64,000 bases of DNA, from assembly GCF_954871325.1 (NCBI RefSeq), contig NC_088775.1:6921561-6985560 (forward strand). The letters run 5' to 3'. Shown piece by piece: positions 24,101-39,100 of the stretch. How positions within the stretch are numbered: position 1 is the stretch's first letter; every line of letters begins with the position of its first letter. Below the pieces are notes generated by a model. That model saw only the letters and a program-made list of their open reading frames with translations. It ran no database searches and was not told where the DNA came from. This DNA is from Gordionus sp. m RMFG-2023. Taxonomy: Eukaryota; Nematomorpha; Gordioida; Chordodea; Parachordodidae. A program made the translations under genes and the position numbers.

Positions 24101-27100
24101 GGAGTCCTCGGAAAATATACAAGATACATCTAATAAGCTTATCAGTAATTTATTTTTATAAAATATTAGTGTTGTAAACGAACGCGTTCAAAATGAACGC
24201 GTTCGTGAACGAAGTTCGTTTTTTTGAAAAAAGGTGATGAACGGCGTTCCTTTTTTTTGACGAACTTTGAACGTGAACGCATTCCTTTTCTTTGATGAAC
24301 GCATTCAATTTTACGTTCGTTCAATTTTAAAAACACTTTTTATTTTTATTTATTTGAAAAATTAATATTAATCCGCATTTTTTAACAAAAAAGTCTTATA
24401 TTTTTATTTATTTGAAAAATTAATATTTAATCCAATTTTTTAACAAAAAAGTCTTATATTTTTTAATCAGCTGTTTTTACTTTTTCCTCTTTCATATTGC
24501 AATTAACGTACCATAACGTGCTACTGCTAGAGAAGATAAGATTAAAGTTTATTAATTGCATGGATATAAATATTTCATCATCGATTCTGAAAATCAAAAT
24601 TCAATATTAGATGAATTAGAATTACCATGGCCCAAATATCATAAATATTTCACTGTTTTAAAATCAAAAGGTAATTCAATAGTTTTTAGTATAGCTAACG
24701 CTGTATTAACTGCCAAGCGTTCATGCCTATCAGATTAAAATTTTGAAAAGCAATTATTATTAAAAATTAATAAGAAAATTTTTTTATAAATTTATTTTTT
24801 TATCGCTCTATAATATTGTATTTATAATTATATTATCAAAATAAAACTATTATTTTTTATCATGGCTAATATATTGGGTTGAAAAATATAAGGCATTTAT
24901 TTATATTAAATTAAATTTTAAAAAAAATTTATCATAAAATTTTGAACGCATGAACGCGTTCATGAACTTGAACGCGTTTCTTTTTTTGAATTTGAACGTG
25001 AACGCGTTCGATTTTTGTCAATGAACGTTGAACGCGAACGCGTTCGATTTTTTTAAAAATGTTTACAGCACTATAAAATATTAATATATTTTTTTCAGAA
25101 ATTAAACCTAAGGCTTATGTCTTACTATCAGAAATCGAAAAAATTTTGTGGGTTATAAAAAAATTATGTACATTGAAGGCTATAGAAAAATTTGTAAACA
25201 ATATTAATTTGCAAAGATGATGTATATGTTACTATTCTTGAAAAACATTTTACGAAGGAAGCATGGGAATTACTTTATATTTTATATAAAAATATACTAG
25301 CAGAAGTATGGCTATGTCATTAGTGTCATATATTGTTAAATGATGATCTTTCAGTCATGTGTGATATATGTCTTAATTGGTATCATTTTTTTAAGTGTTA
25401 TAAAAAAACCACGGAAAAATTATTATTTTTGTACAACATGTCGTTAAATGTTGAACTATTTTTCTTATTGCCCCCATAATTTAAATATATGTATCTAATA
25501 AGCTTAAAAGTATCTATTTTTCTTATTGCCCTCATAATTTAAATATATGCATCTAATAAGCCTAAAAGTATCTATTTTTCTTATTGCCCCCATAATTTAA
25601 ATATATGTATCTAATAAGCTTAAAAGCATCTATTTAGGGGCACCTAGAAAATATTCTATATATCCCCAATTTTTGGGGACGCCTAGAAAATTTGATATAC
25701 CCCCAATTTTTGGGGGAACCTAAAAAAAATGCTACTACTGCCTATATTTAACTTTGATTGACAAAAATGACCCCAACTAAAATTTTGGTCCTTTTTTTTA
25801 CTACAACCGAAAACGAAATTTAGATTTTTTTAAACTTAGACATAGGCCTATTTAAAATGGAATCAAGTCAAACAGTGCATTATTTTATTCAATTATGTTT
25901 ATTCATTTCATTATTATTTATTTATAACCTACCATTATCATGATAAGGCCTGGGTAAATTTTGGAATTGTGTCATAAAAATTAACCATGAATTTGTGAGA
26001 ATAGGTCAAATATATATTTTATGTTAAAGTAGAAAAATTGTCCTAAATTTTGACTAATCAAAAGAATTGACCCAAACTTTGGACTGAGGTTACAACTAAT
26101 TTCTTTAATAATGCTAATTGTATTCCTGGTCAGTATTTTTATAAAAGTTTTTAAAAAAAAAATATTGGGCCAGATTCTATCGTAACAGCCAAAGGATTTG
26201 CTGATTCTGATTGGTCTGAATACTCTGATCAATCGCATGAAGCCATAACAGATGATTATGATAATATGATTGAAGAATTGTTTATCCAGGATGTTAAAGT
26301 TGATCAAAATCTACCACCTAAGAGAAGAAGTAAACTCTATTAAACAATCTCTTATAATTATAGTTGGGTAGTGAAATGTTGGCCGGCCAGCACAATCTTC
26401 AGGCGCTTGCCGGGGAAAATCCGTTAGCATTAAAACGTTTTAATTTATATTAATTCCTTCCAAATTTGAACTACTATTTTTGTAAGAAAAGCCCCGAAAC
26501 TAAAGTGATAGTTTTTGGCAACTAACTTGCTTTCCTATTTTTTAGCCGGCTAAAAATTAGCTTATATAGCTAAAAATATAATAATTACCCAATTATACTT
26601 ATAATGAATTATTTTGAATTGATTACCATGAAAAAAATGATCTAAAAATAGCATTTAATAAATTATGCTCTAATCCTTAATTTAAATACAATAGCTTATT
26701 AATTATTTTTGGTAATAACATGTACAATTTATTTTTCACCCATTCAGGTTTAAAAAAAATATATGATTAATATCCGTATTATTCAGAGTGATGATAAACA
26801 TCTCTTATGACTGTTCTGACAAATTTTATTGAACCTCTTTTAATATATATATTAACCCTACACCCATGTTTTTCTAACTTTTCTACTATCTTTCCAATAT
26901 ATACTAACTTTTTGTGTTGATTAGCTTCAGAAAGATCCCCAAAATGGGTCTTACAAAAATCAAACTGCATAAAAGGATAGTTCAAATGCATTAATTTACT
27001 AATTGTGCCATCAAGTGGGTTTAAAATATTGATTCAAAATCGAGTATTTATTTTTAAAATTTTCCTATATTATTATTCAAAATACTTACATTATCATACA

Positions 27101-30100
27101 ACACAAACGATATTTAACACTATTCTATTCATCCTTTATCAAAAAATAAATAATAGCTTCCAACAAATATCGCACCTCTCAAATTGATGCCATTAATACA
27201 TCGACGGAAACTGTAGTCGGCATGTCGCTTGACCAAACCATGGTCTCAAAAACAAGCAATTCAATAACCGAATTGATTGGTCTTGAAGGAAATAGTATCA
27301 ACAAATCGGCGGACACCACATTGTTAGAGAACAGCGAAGTTAGCAAGTTCTTCAGTAACTTTGGTCATGAGTTGTCCTGCGAAAGTAGTGATAGAAACGA
27401 GGAAAGGGCAGATGAAGATTACGATCTTATTGCAGAACTGGAAGATTACATGGAGGATCCGGAAGAAACGAGGAACGATAGAACTACGGTAGTTTCAAGT
27501 TAGTATCCTACCTTTCTTAGGAATTTTTGGCAAATTGGCTCTTTAATTTCTTAAACATCAGTTGAGACATTTTTTTCTTTAATAAAACATATTCTTTTGG
27601 AATTACCTCTATACATTAAATAAATCCCTCCCCCCCCCCACCAGATTTTTGAAAACCGAGCATTGCCCATTTATTTAAAATTGCAGGTTCCACCCTGGCC
27701 CAAATCATGACCTTGCTCATACCTTATATATAAACCAACTCCATATCACGGAGAACCTCTGTAGCTATCCGGCAAGCCATTTAATTAGTATCTCCCAATC
27801 CCATCTACTTTACCAACTTGAAAAAGATGGGACGGGGGGTGTTTAAATAGTAACTTTTTTTAAACACTAAAAATAAAATTATTTATTAATTTAGCTTTTT
27901 GTCCTTCCTTTCAAATGGTTTAGTTAATATTTATCATTTTCATTCCTATAATAAAAAACGTATATTATACAGGGAAAGAGCTCAACAGGCTCTGGAACGA
28001 GTTATTCCAAGATGTCGACGCCGTCCTTACAAAAAAAGATGGAGCCGTTCAATCATCGTTGGCGGAAGTGAATAATCAATTAACAACAGATCTATCTGTC
28101 GAAAATAGTAAGGCCGAAAAACCAGTGTATACATTGAACGAGATTGAAATCAGTCAATTGAAAGATCAGATGAGAAAAGTTCAATAAATTTGATTATAAA
28201 ATTTATTAAGCAATTTTGACTTAAATATATCAGAGTCCAGTAGGCCCAGCCCCACAGGCTGGACCGTATTTTAGTTTTTTTTAAAAAAATCTAGGTCAGG
28301 CCATGCAAATGGTACTTCTGCAGGTCTCTGAGTGCCTGGCTAAAAACTGGCTTTAAAGTAATTTTTTTTAAAACACTTGAGTCAAGCATATTTTTTTTTA
28401 CAAATAAATATTTTACATTTATTATCAGAGAATATCATCTGCTTTCAGGAAAAATGTTTATATAACTGTTTGCATAATTAATTTGGTTCTAAATGTTCTA
28501 ATTTATTTTTGTTAGATTTTATATAATATATTAAAATTTAATATATATAAACAACTAAGGGATTTTTAGTGCCTTTCCCTTTATTATCCTTATCTGGGTA
28601 ACAAGATTTTGGTCAGCTTTTTGTGAAAAAAAACCTGCGCGATTATGTCATTTATGTTCTTTTTAGGACGGATTGTAGACCAACGTGCTAAATAAATGAA
28701 TTAATATAATTTCAATTAATCAATCGTAAAATATGGAAAAACTATAAAATGGTGGCCTTTTATATTCACTTATATAGGAAATATTTTGTAACACCTGGTC
28801 GAACTCAAACCCTGTGACTGGCAATTTTTTTTAATAAAAAATAAATTTACAGTAATACTTGTCTAATTTGGGCTCTTTATAATTCGGACAACTTTAATTT
28901 GAACAAAATTTTGAGTCTGAATCAAATTCTTATTAATTAAAAGGTCTTCATAATTTTTCCAGATATTTAAGTTGGGCAAAAATTTTGATTCATAATGGTG
29001 CCCAAATTTGACAAGTTTCACTGTATATTAAATTGGTTCAGTTGAAAGATCATAGAAGCGTTTTCCGTTTCATATACTGCTGATATTTCTCATTTTGAAA
29101 AAAAAAATTAAATGCTGGACTTTCAAATGATCGAAAATACAAAATCCTAACTGCAGACTTAATATTGAGTAGACCCAACCCATTGATGTATATATACTAC
29201 TAGATTGGCGATTCATTTATTTAAAATCATTAAAAATCGTCCATATATAGGAGTCAGCTGTAGTGCCATTTCGTAATTTGCACGTCGATCAAAATAACAT
29301 TAATGTGCATTCGTATAATCATTAAAAACAATTAATCGGCATGCTGACCACAAAATAGCGCTACAGTTGATTCCCATGTATGGACATTTTAATTAATGAA
29401 TCGTGAATCTATTAGTATATATATATACGTACACCACTGACCCAATCCTGCCAAGATTTTAGAGAGAAAATAAAATCCGTTTGCATGTCATATGTTTTTA
29501 GTATTAAGCCCAGCCTGAATTTTTGTGGATTACTGTCCAGACTCCAAATTTTTTAAAATTTTGTTTATTTTGAAGTGATTTTGGCCTTGGTTTATAGATT
29601 CATAATTTATTTATTTTTAATAGAAATTGAAAATAGGAGCCGATAGAGTATATATTAATAAAACCCTCCATTATATAAATTTTTCCAACTAATTATTTGA
29701 TATAATTTAAATTAATTTTTTTATTAAAAAAAGCGGTCTAGCATGGGTTTTGCAAGAAAAAAAATGTTTAAGCCCCTACTCAGGCAGGCTTTTTAGGCCC
29801 TACTCGGGATTTTTTTTAACTTGATGAAAATTTTAAAACATTTTATATTTGGATCATCAGGACCTACACATCTTTGATATATAAAGAATTTTTTTTTAAA
29901 AAAAAGTGGCATAGGCATTTAAGGCTAATGTTTTTCTAGCCAATGGATGATATCGAAAGTCAAATAATTTCTCGCAAGCGTATTTTTTTCAGATTTAATT
30001 GCAATGTTTTGTTATTTTATTATTCAATGCTGAAGCACGTTCAATTGCTGACTCAAACTTACCTACTGAGCTGTGAAAGTCAATGTATTTACCCGATCAA

Positions 30101-33100
30101 GGAAGTGGCGAGAACATTCATAGTATAATATTGTATTATACATGCATTCTATTTAAATCATTATTATTCAAATATTCGTAGTTAAGCGATTTATTTTTTA
30201 TGATTTATAAAGGTAAAGAGTATATATTTAATGATAATATATTGCCTTCAATATGTTTTTTTTTCGACAATATGTAAAATGCTTACGCAAACCTGTACCA
30301 AATTGTTAAGACGATATTCTTTTTCTTCTCCGTTTAATGGCGATTTCCAGGTTTACCCAGGTTGGCTTTCCTTCTGATTTAATCATTAGGAAATTTTGTA
30401 GCAAGGTTTTTATCGGAGCCCTTTTTGACATCAACCCCTTTAAATGGGTTTTACACTCTGTCGAGGAGACGGTTATCCTATTCTAGACCCCAGGGAACCT
30501 TTTAAACTTCCATTAGCAGCCAAAAGACGTTGGCACTCCACCGCTTATTTTATTAATCATAGAACTGAAACACGTTAAAGGTTTACAGGGATGGATACTA
30601 TAACCTTATGGAAAATATAATCCAATCAACCAAAATTTTATTGCAAATTTTCTATCTACCAATTATTTTGCTGGAAATTTTTAATTATAGCAATCATATT
30701 TTTCGCTTATTTTGTTGTTGAGTTTAAATAAAAAAAATTGAAATTTGCCATTTTTTTTAAATCCTCGTTTTTGAATAAAAAAAACAAACAGTTTTTTTTA
30801 AGTTTTTTTACATTCCTCCTATTAACCGAACCTTTAAAAAGGTCTGTAAACCTGGTTGAAACTCTTGATATCCTGACTTTTCTAAAGATTATTAATAAAT
30901 GATTTTGATTGAATATATCAGCATTGGCGGACTGGCTATAAATTCAAATGGACATTTTACCCATGTCACATGAGAAAATATCGATAATTAAGGCTGCCAG
31001 AAGAAGAAAAATAAATTTGGATTTCTTATCATATAGTTGATATTTAAGAATTATCATAGGTAGTTTATTAAAAATTAAAAGATTATACACCCCACTTTAG
31101 AAAATAAAACAAATTATTTTCATTTTCTCATTCATATTTATATATTAGGAAATTATTATATTTCCATTTTTTTATCATTGAATCATTTATTTAAGACTAT
31201 TATATATAATATCTATAAGAGTGTTTAAAAAATAATAATATATATTCTTAAAAAAAATAAACATTTAGTCCTAAGAAAAAACATATTTGAGTTCCTAAAA
31301 AGAAACAATGGTTAAATTTGAAAATATTGATTCGTATATTCTGTCTGAGGAATAGGAATTCCCTTGGTTCAGATGTTTATTTTTGGAATTTAGATATAAT
31401 GATATATGTCCTCTATGTCAATACATTTTCTCGAGGAAGTTATTTAGCAATGCAATCATTTTTTATTAAAAAAATATCCGTTTCCGAATAATTGTAATCA
31501 ATTATTAATTTAAGTTTCTTAGTATAGGTCTCAGAGACTACTCGGGCCGGTTCTGAAAGAATTTATTCAAAAAAATACCCAGACCGGGCTTATATTTTAA
31601 AGTCGCCGGTTAGCTATAAAAATTAAGAATAAATACAATTTTTTTTAAAAAAATCTGGGCCGGGCTGTGTAAATGGTACCTCCGAAGGTCTCTGATAGGT
31701 CTTTTATTAATAATATATATTAATTAATTGTTAATCGCGATCTTTGATTGGGAATTTGTTCAAATTTAGCTTAATCTAAACACAGTTCAATTTTTTTTTA
31801 AAATTTATTAAATAAATTTAAATTTTTTTTAGAAAGAATTGGATAAATTTTCCAAGGCTTCATTGGTCACCGAGTCGAATTCTTTGTTTAACCCGATTAA
31901 TCTGCATCATGCCATGGAAATTATCAAGACAGATTCTGATAGAGTTGCGATTAAATATCACCAGCCCAAGGACCAAAGTATTTTTTTTAAAAAAACGGGC
32001 TATGCCACCATTTTTGTAGGAAAATTAGCAATTTATTAAGCCATTATTTAAACATAATCATTTCTTTTTTTAAAAATATTTATTTCTTCCATTCAATCTT
32101 TCTTCTCTCTTTTTCATTTCTTTCTTTACTCCCCCCCCCCCCTTTCTATTTAATAAAGATTAGAACAAAGCACTTATATATATTAACCTTACCACATATA
32201 TTTCTAACCTTAGTTATCTATTCTAATGAAGTGATATTTTTTTAAAAGAGGCTGTACAATAGCAGTATCTTTAAAAGTGGAGGTATACATTTTGACCCTT
32301 AAAATTTTTTTTACCCGTCCACCCATATGCACCTTTTGCAAAAGATAATAATGGAGAGGGCAATAAACAGTTAGATTGCTTGATGTTTTCTATTCCTTTA
32401 TATAATGTATTCCAGGGACTTGCATAGGTGGAAAAATTTCAGGCTTGGCCTAGACTTGTGAAAGAATATTTTAAGCCTGGCTCGAAATATTTTGGCATGG
32501 TCCGGTTTTTTTGACTAATTTTCTGCCCCAGTCCAATGTCTAAAATTTTTGAAATTTTATATATTGGGAATTATTTTGCTAATCGTTTTCGAAGAGAAAT
32601 TTAAAAAAATATGAACCGTATATTAACTTATTAAAAGCCCGGTCCTGATTTTTTAAAATCATATAATTTTTCTGTCCGTTCTAAGTTCGGGTTTCGGGTT
32701 GGTCGGCTGGTTTCTGCTAAGAGTATATATGTTTATATTATTTTGGGAAGAGTTATAAATTATGTATGGCCCAAACGACATATATAAATTCCATTTATTT
32801 TAGGTGTCCTTGAATAGATATCAGCTGGTGTCTTTAGTTTTCCCATATAAAAAAGTTTATATAATATAAATCATTTATATGATAAACCTGATGGATGCAT
32901 TCATGAATAATGTGACTATTGGTGCTTTGAATTTTATATTCTTCGTTCATTTTATGTTAATTTTATAAACCAAGATATTATTATAGAGTATCGAACTTTC
33001 ATTGAATAATAAAAAGGGGATAAAAAAATTAAAGAGTTTCCAACCACAATGCAATCTTTTAAAAAAAAACTAAAATGGATTGTTTTCAGCTGATTCTTAT

Positions 33101-36100
33101 GGAACACATTTATATGAATCGTCAAGTATAGGTAATATTATATACCATTGAGCCAGTCCAAAAATTTGACAGGTCTAAAATTGTATTTTTTAAAAAAAAA
33201 TCTTTATTTCATTTCGGCAGGTATAAAAAAATTTCTAATCAGCTGAAGAAATAATTTTCCGCTAACATTTGGCTGCCATTTTATATTCTCTCTTCTGCTT
33301 CCCTTTAAAAAAATTTTCTTCAACACAATATTTAAAAAAAAAAATTAGGTGATTCAAACAGAAGGAAGAAACCGATCAGTCTGGAAACGATGCAGGAAAT
33401 GGCCCATTGCCAAGCTCTTATATATCCTGAACTATTGCCTACCATTGCCTTCAAAAAACAGACATTGGATCTTTCTAAAAGTTATTTTTGCTTTTTAAGC
33501 AAAGTGGATCACAAGTATTTCGACGTTTTCAAGATGAAGACAAGTAAATTTAAATAATGCCTATTTTTTTTCTTTAAAAAAACGTGATCCTGAACCAAAA
33601 TATATGTTGTTGAAACACCAAAATGAATAACTATTTATAAACTTGGGGGAGTCGTTAAATTTAAAAAAAAATAACTATACTTTATGAATCATCACTAATA
33701 TCATGATTTTTCAAATTTGATTTTATTTGTGTAGTCACAACTATATATCAGGGTTGACCAGTCAAATATGGTCAAATTCAAATAAATGTTTTTTAAGACA
33801 ATATTAATTCTGTTTTATATATAATAGTAAAAAATGTATGTATATTTAATTATTTTCTAAATTCTATAATGAATGTTTCGCTTTTTATGGTAGAGCCTTG
33901 TTCTAATTTATATTCATCATTTTCTTTAACATTTTTTAATCAATCTTATGTTATGATATACTCCTACCAATTTTCTGGTTATCGAGATCTTCAATCGAAT
34001 TTCTTAAACACTTCTTTTAAATTCAATGTGAACAAAGTCCATTCCAACAACTTAAGCCCGAAATCTGATTGTTTTTTATGTAGTTTACTGGTTTCCACAT
34101 AATTTGGCTACTAAATACTCCGCTTTTATTTCTGAAATTTATGATTTCAATTAAAATATTTTTATGATCATCTCTTTATGAAACTACTAATTTTTGTATT
34201 ATGTCATATGCTTCATCAAACTAAAGTAAGATACTCCCCTTATATTGGGAATCCAATAAATAATCAGCAGTGCAGTGAGGGCACATGTATTTGGATTGTT
34301 TTCTTTTTTAAACTTATCTTTAATATTTTTCTTTAGGTTGGTAAATTACAAAATCATGGACATGATTGTATTATGTGTTTTCTAAATTAAGCATCTCGTT
34401 TTTTACGTAAGCCAAGGTCAATTAGATATCTAAATGTTTATGAATAGTTTAAAATTTTAAATTTTCTATCCAAAATATCATTTAATATATTATTGATAAT
34501 TTCTCACGGACAAATATCCAACTTCTTCAATAGCTGCTTTCAGTGCTTTCTTGCATATTTATATTTGTTCATTACACTTTATTTAGGATACCCATCTTGT
34601 TAGGATAATTGTACATAATCATAATGTAATATAAATTGGCAATTAGTAATTGTCTCAAACCATTCTTAAGTAAAATTTATATATTTTTATATATTTAGAT
34701 CCAATCAAATTAATAATAAGAAATTTTTTTTTTATATATATTTCAAATTGAAATTCTAATATTTTAATAAGAAAATTTTATATTTTTATATAAAATTATA
34801 ATTAAATCGACGCCTTGAAGATATAAATATATTTTTAAATAATTTGTAAACAAATTAGATTGATAAATATGCTTTAAATACATATTAGTTCATTAAATAA
34901 ATATAGTTATTCACCAATAACATTTTAGAATATTTGACCAGGTCAAATACTCCTTCTGTCAATTGACCGACTTGCCAACCCTGCATATATTGTGCTTGGG
35001 ATTCGTATTATTTAATTATACAATACATTTATTCAGTTAATATCTATTAGTTCAGCCTAAAATTTGCATGGATATGGCATTAAGTAGATTTTACCGATTT
35101 TAGCCAAAATAATATTATTTCCTTCATTGATAATCTAATAACATTATTTCTTTTTGTTATCAGTATTAATTTTTTTTTATATTAAAGGGTGCTAAATGTT
35201 TATGTGAAATAAAGCATTTTTGTGATATCTCGTATTCCGTTACAAAACTTTGTAATTGCTAAATCCATTATAAACGTTTTAATCCTCCTATGCTTATACT
35301 ATATATGTTAGATACCTTTTATTTAATAGTAAATTTTATTTTTTTAAAAAATATTATTAAAAATAATCATGTTTCTAAAAATTATTCAAACGATAGCAAT
35401 TCAAAAATGTTTATAATATATATATATTTACATCTCGGATAAAAATTGTATATAAAAAAAATTATTTCTTAAGAAGGTGATTAAATTATTCTCATATTAT
35501 ATTCTATATTACTGACCAGATAAGCTGAAGAGGTTCAAAGATTCCGAAGTATCATATAGTTCTCAGCACGATATGCGCGCGGTTATAGCCCCATCTAGAA
35601 CCAAGTTTTTAGGTTGCGAGGAAACTCTCTTGACCCTGGCCTTAAGTTATTGGGTCAAGCCCATCACTTGCCCCGATGATTCCATAGGTGACTCGAAAAT
35701 TTCGAAAGATGACGTTATAGCCATCACGGGAAATGAAATTACAGTCGAACGTATGCAGTTTATCGAAAGCATAGTGCCGATCACTCATCGTAATAAAAAT
35801 ACCGATTCCCCAAGCTCCACCATATCCAACTCCAATGACGATGCCTATGGTAAATTCGAATTTTCGGGACTTAAAATAAAATGGCGAAATGAATGCAAAA
35901 TTATGGAAATCGAAATTATATTAGTATCATTGTTTTTATTATATTATTTTATGTGTACTCAAATAACGAAGGAAATTCCGGCAAATGTCACTGGAACCGA
36001 TATTACCAGGCAATTCACGATTTGGTGATGCCATGCAAATCTTGCCGAAGCATATTGGGCAGAGTTGAGAGAGAGGCCAAGACTTTATTGGAAAAATTTA

Positions 36101-39100
36101 GGAATATTCAGAAAAATGGGAAAGTCGTACTCGATAACGAATTTATGAGAGCCGGGGGTCCTATAAGAATTTATTTGCTTACTGGTAGGATTCCTAACAT
36201 AACTCGGTATGTGTATAACATCGATCCATCTTTACTCTCTAATCCGTGGGGCATGTTGGAACGGGAGGACATCAGATGCCTTTGTAAACCATATTTACCT
36301 AAATGGTTGATCAAATATTATGGCGATTTCCAAAAGGTAAATACGCTACTTGATGATAGTGTTAAAAGCGAGATTGCTTTAACATCCGTCAGGAATTACG
36401 AAGATTTGCAATTCTCTTTCACCATGAAGGAAGGGGATAAACTCTTAACTCTCGATGTTAAGAGTAATAAACCAGAAACGGAAGAATTCGATCGAACCAC
36501 TGAGAAAAATGGTCCAATCACGAATTTCGGTTATGGTACCATTTTGGGTGACGATAGTCATATGAGCGAACATAGCAAAAACGCGAGTTTCGAAAAAACG
36601 GGCCGAAATAATGTAAATTATGTTGACCCTCGTGACCAGGAAAATGAGCCATCGTCAGCGATAATACCCGGCGGCCTTAACAAGCGTCAACTCGGATTGT
36701 GCAGGTCTATACGACTCAAGTACAAGCGATTTAGATCGTCTCGCTTCCTTAATAGACCCGATTTCATCGAAAGTGACGATAATACGGATCATCCTGATCA
36801 AATAACGTCGGATAACTTGAGCGAGAAAACCAATACCGCCATGACTCGGGACAAAAATGAGATTGGTATTGAAGAATCGTGTGTGATAGCGGAGGTTGAG
36901 GGCCACCGATTGGCCAATAATGAGTTACCCAGACAATTGCGGAGTCGTAAAATCGAACACCTAATAACGGATTCCATCAAATGTAAAATTTTTGAACCAT
37001 ATATTATATTTTTTTAATTGTTTTTTTTTGTTATTATTTTATTCCTTTATTAAAATCGATTTGTAATATTTTCGTCTCTTTTTAAATAAAACCTAAATCT
37101 TATTTTCTACATTTGAATATTATTTATTCCAACATATCAATTTTAGCTTCAAATATACCCTCGACCAAGATCCTTTCCTCTAATATTCGCCGGAGATTTA
37201 ATGAAAATTCGCGTCAAAGCATGGCCAAAGATTCTACCAGGACCACCAAACGCAATCTCGATTTCGTCAGTTGTAAAAAGGGCCCCACTTCCGATTTGGA
37301 CCAGCTTTTCAAGGCCTCCAGCACGGTCGGATTTTTGCCCAAAGGTTTGAGCGGCGTCAAATTCAGGAGACTCAACAGAACGAGGAAAGAACTGGAACAA
37401 ACATTATCATTGCTAAGCCAGGAGAACATGACTCATCAAGATACCATCAATGTAATTTTAATGAAAGACGAGGGAAAAGGATTAAAAAGAAATAGCGAAC
37501 TAATTCCAAATAGGGGAACGGGCCGGACTTAAAAATGGTTTATAAAATTGAAACGTTCCGGACCGTTCATATTTTTTTTATAATTTTATAAAGTTTTAGA
37601 GCAGGGCTTCGAACTCGGAACCATGAATCGGGTCCAAAAGCCATTTTTCTTGAATCGGAAACGCTGGTTTATCTTATAAATGAGTACAGATTTAAAAAAA
37701 AACAACGGTCAATTTTGAACCTGGTTTTTGGACTCGAATTCTGACCAAAAAATTTTCGTGGATTTGGCTTTTTTTAAAATCCGATCTGTCCGATTTAACC
37801 TTCTCAAGTTTAAAACGGATAATGACTAATTTAATTTCCATTTTTTTTAAAATAAAAAATATATATTTGATTTTAGAAAAGAGACAATGAAATGGCGATA
37901 GCCAGATGTTTCCTGAGTCAAGCCAAAAAAAATTTGAGTCCAGAGGTATATAAAGTCTTCCTCGACGCTATAATATCCAACCCGAATGTAAACGATCTAC
38001 CTAGCTATTTGGAGGTAATTCTCCTTTCCCCCCTCCCCTTTAAAATTTAGTTTTATTTTTTTTTGAGAAAAAAGTAACGATTTTAAAAACCTTATTGGGT
38101 CCTTTGTACCCTAGTAGTTATATAACCCCTCATTTGCAGTCAGCGTGAATTAGCGGTGAAGAATTCAAAAATGCACCATATTTTGTGTATTTCGCCGCGA
38201 AATCGCGCTAATTATGAATGAGGGGAATGAGTTGGATCAATAAATCTTACGAGCTCATGGTCCAAATTTTACTCCTTCTAGGGGTTTTTTTTAAAATAGA
38301 TACATTAGCATGATAATAATAGTAAATAAAAAGCATGATGATATATACTTACAAGAGCTTTATAAGCATATCTGAAACCCTGACACTACCCGAACTAAAT
38401 AATTTTACAAAATATTTATTCCATAAGATTTTGGACCAAAAATTTCCCCGCCATATTTTGGACCTGTTCTTGTTTTTGCAGGGCTCTTCATGATAGATTT
38501 TTTTTTCTCTAAGGTTCATTGCCTCTGGAAACTAATACTATTCACCTTTTTTTTATACAAAGCTTTACAACAAAATGTCTACCATCCTGAAAGATAAACC
38601 AGACCTGCTTTCTATATTCGCCATTTTTATTCCTCTTGAGACCTTTTTCAGGGAAGATCAAAACTGCCTTCCCAAAAATACAAACGAGTGTGACGCAATG
38701 TATCATAATTTGACCTTTGATAAAATTCGAACATTCTTAAGGAGATTGGAGGTAACTTAATATTATACCACCTGACTTTTATAATATTACATTAGTCAAA
38801 ATTTATGGGTTGGGTCATTAGTTGATTATCTTATACCAGAATCTTTTAAAAAAAACAATTGGACATTTTTGAAAGTCCCGGAAAGTTTAAAAGGTCCATG
38901 ATGAAGATATAGGTTTATAATATATTTTGTATGTCATTGGAGACTTGCGCAGAGGGAGTGTATATTAGATATCTGCAAACCTAATTCTATTTAAAATAAT
39001 CAGGTTCGGGCCGGGCCTGGTTGGGTTGGATTTTGAAATATTTTTATATATATCTAAATTTATCAATTTTATATTGAATTTTTTATGTAAAATAAAAATA

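Larger units (their letters stand above)
22158..25744. mobile_element. Fold-back Mutator-like element (MULE) in a GON4L intron
   Basis: Two inverted arms of about 920 bp (22158-23077 and 23906-25744, the latter minus a 907-bp insertion and its 8-bp duplication) flank a spacer of about 830 bp. The ends read TAGGCAGT on both strands, followed by repeated CCCCCAAAAATT blocks. The arms code for the C-terminal part of a MULE-type transposase, and the spacer carries an upstream part. No clear target duplication was found. Near-identity of the inner arm regions points to a fairly young palindrome. Confidence 0.8.

Noticed and set aside
25745-26100. A second inverted-repeat element right of the MULE
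   Set aside because: TTGAC-type motifs occur on both sides, but the ends do not pair over more than a few bases.
36655-36906. Minus-strand open frame overlapping the GON4L long exon
   Set aside because: A shadow of the plus-strand exon, with no recognisable motif; the plus frame matches GON4L.
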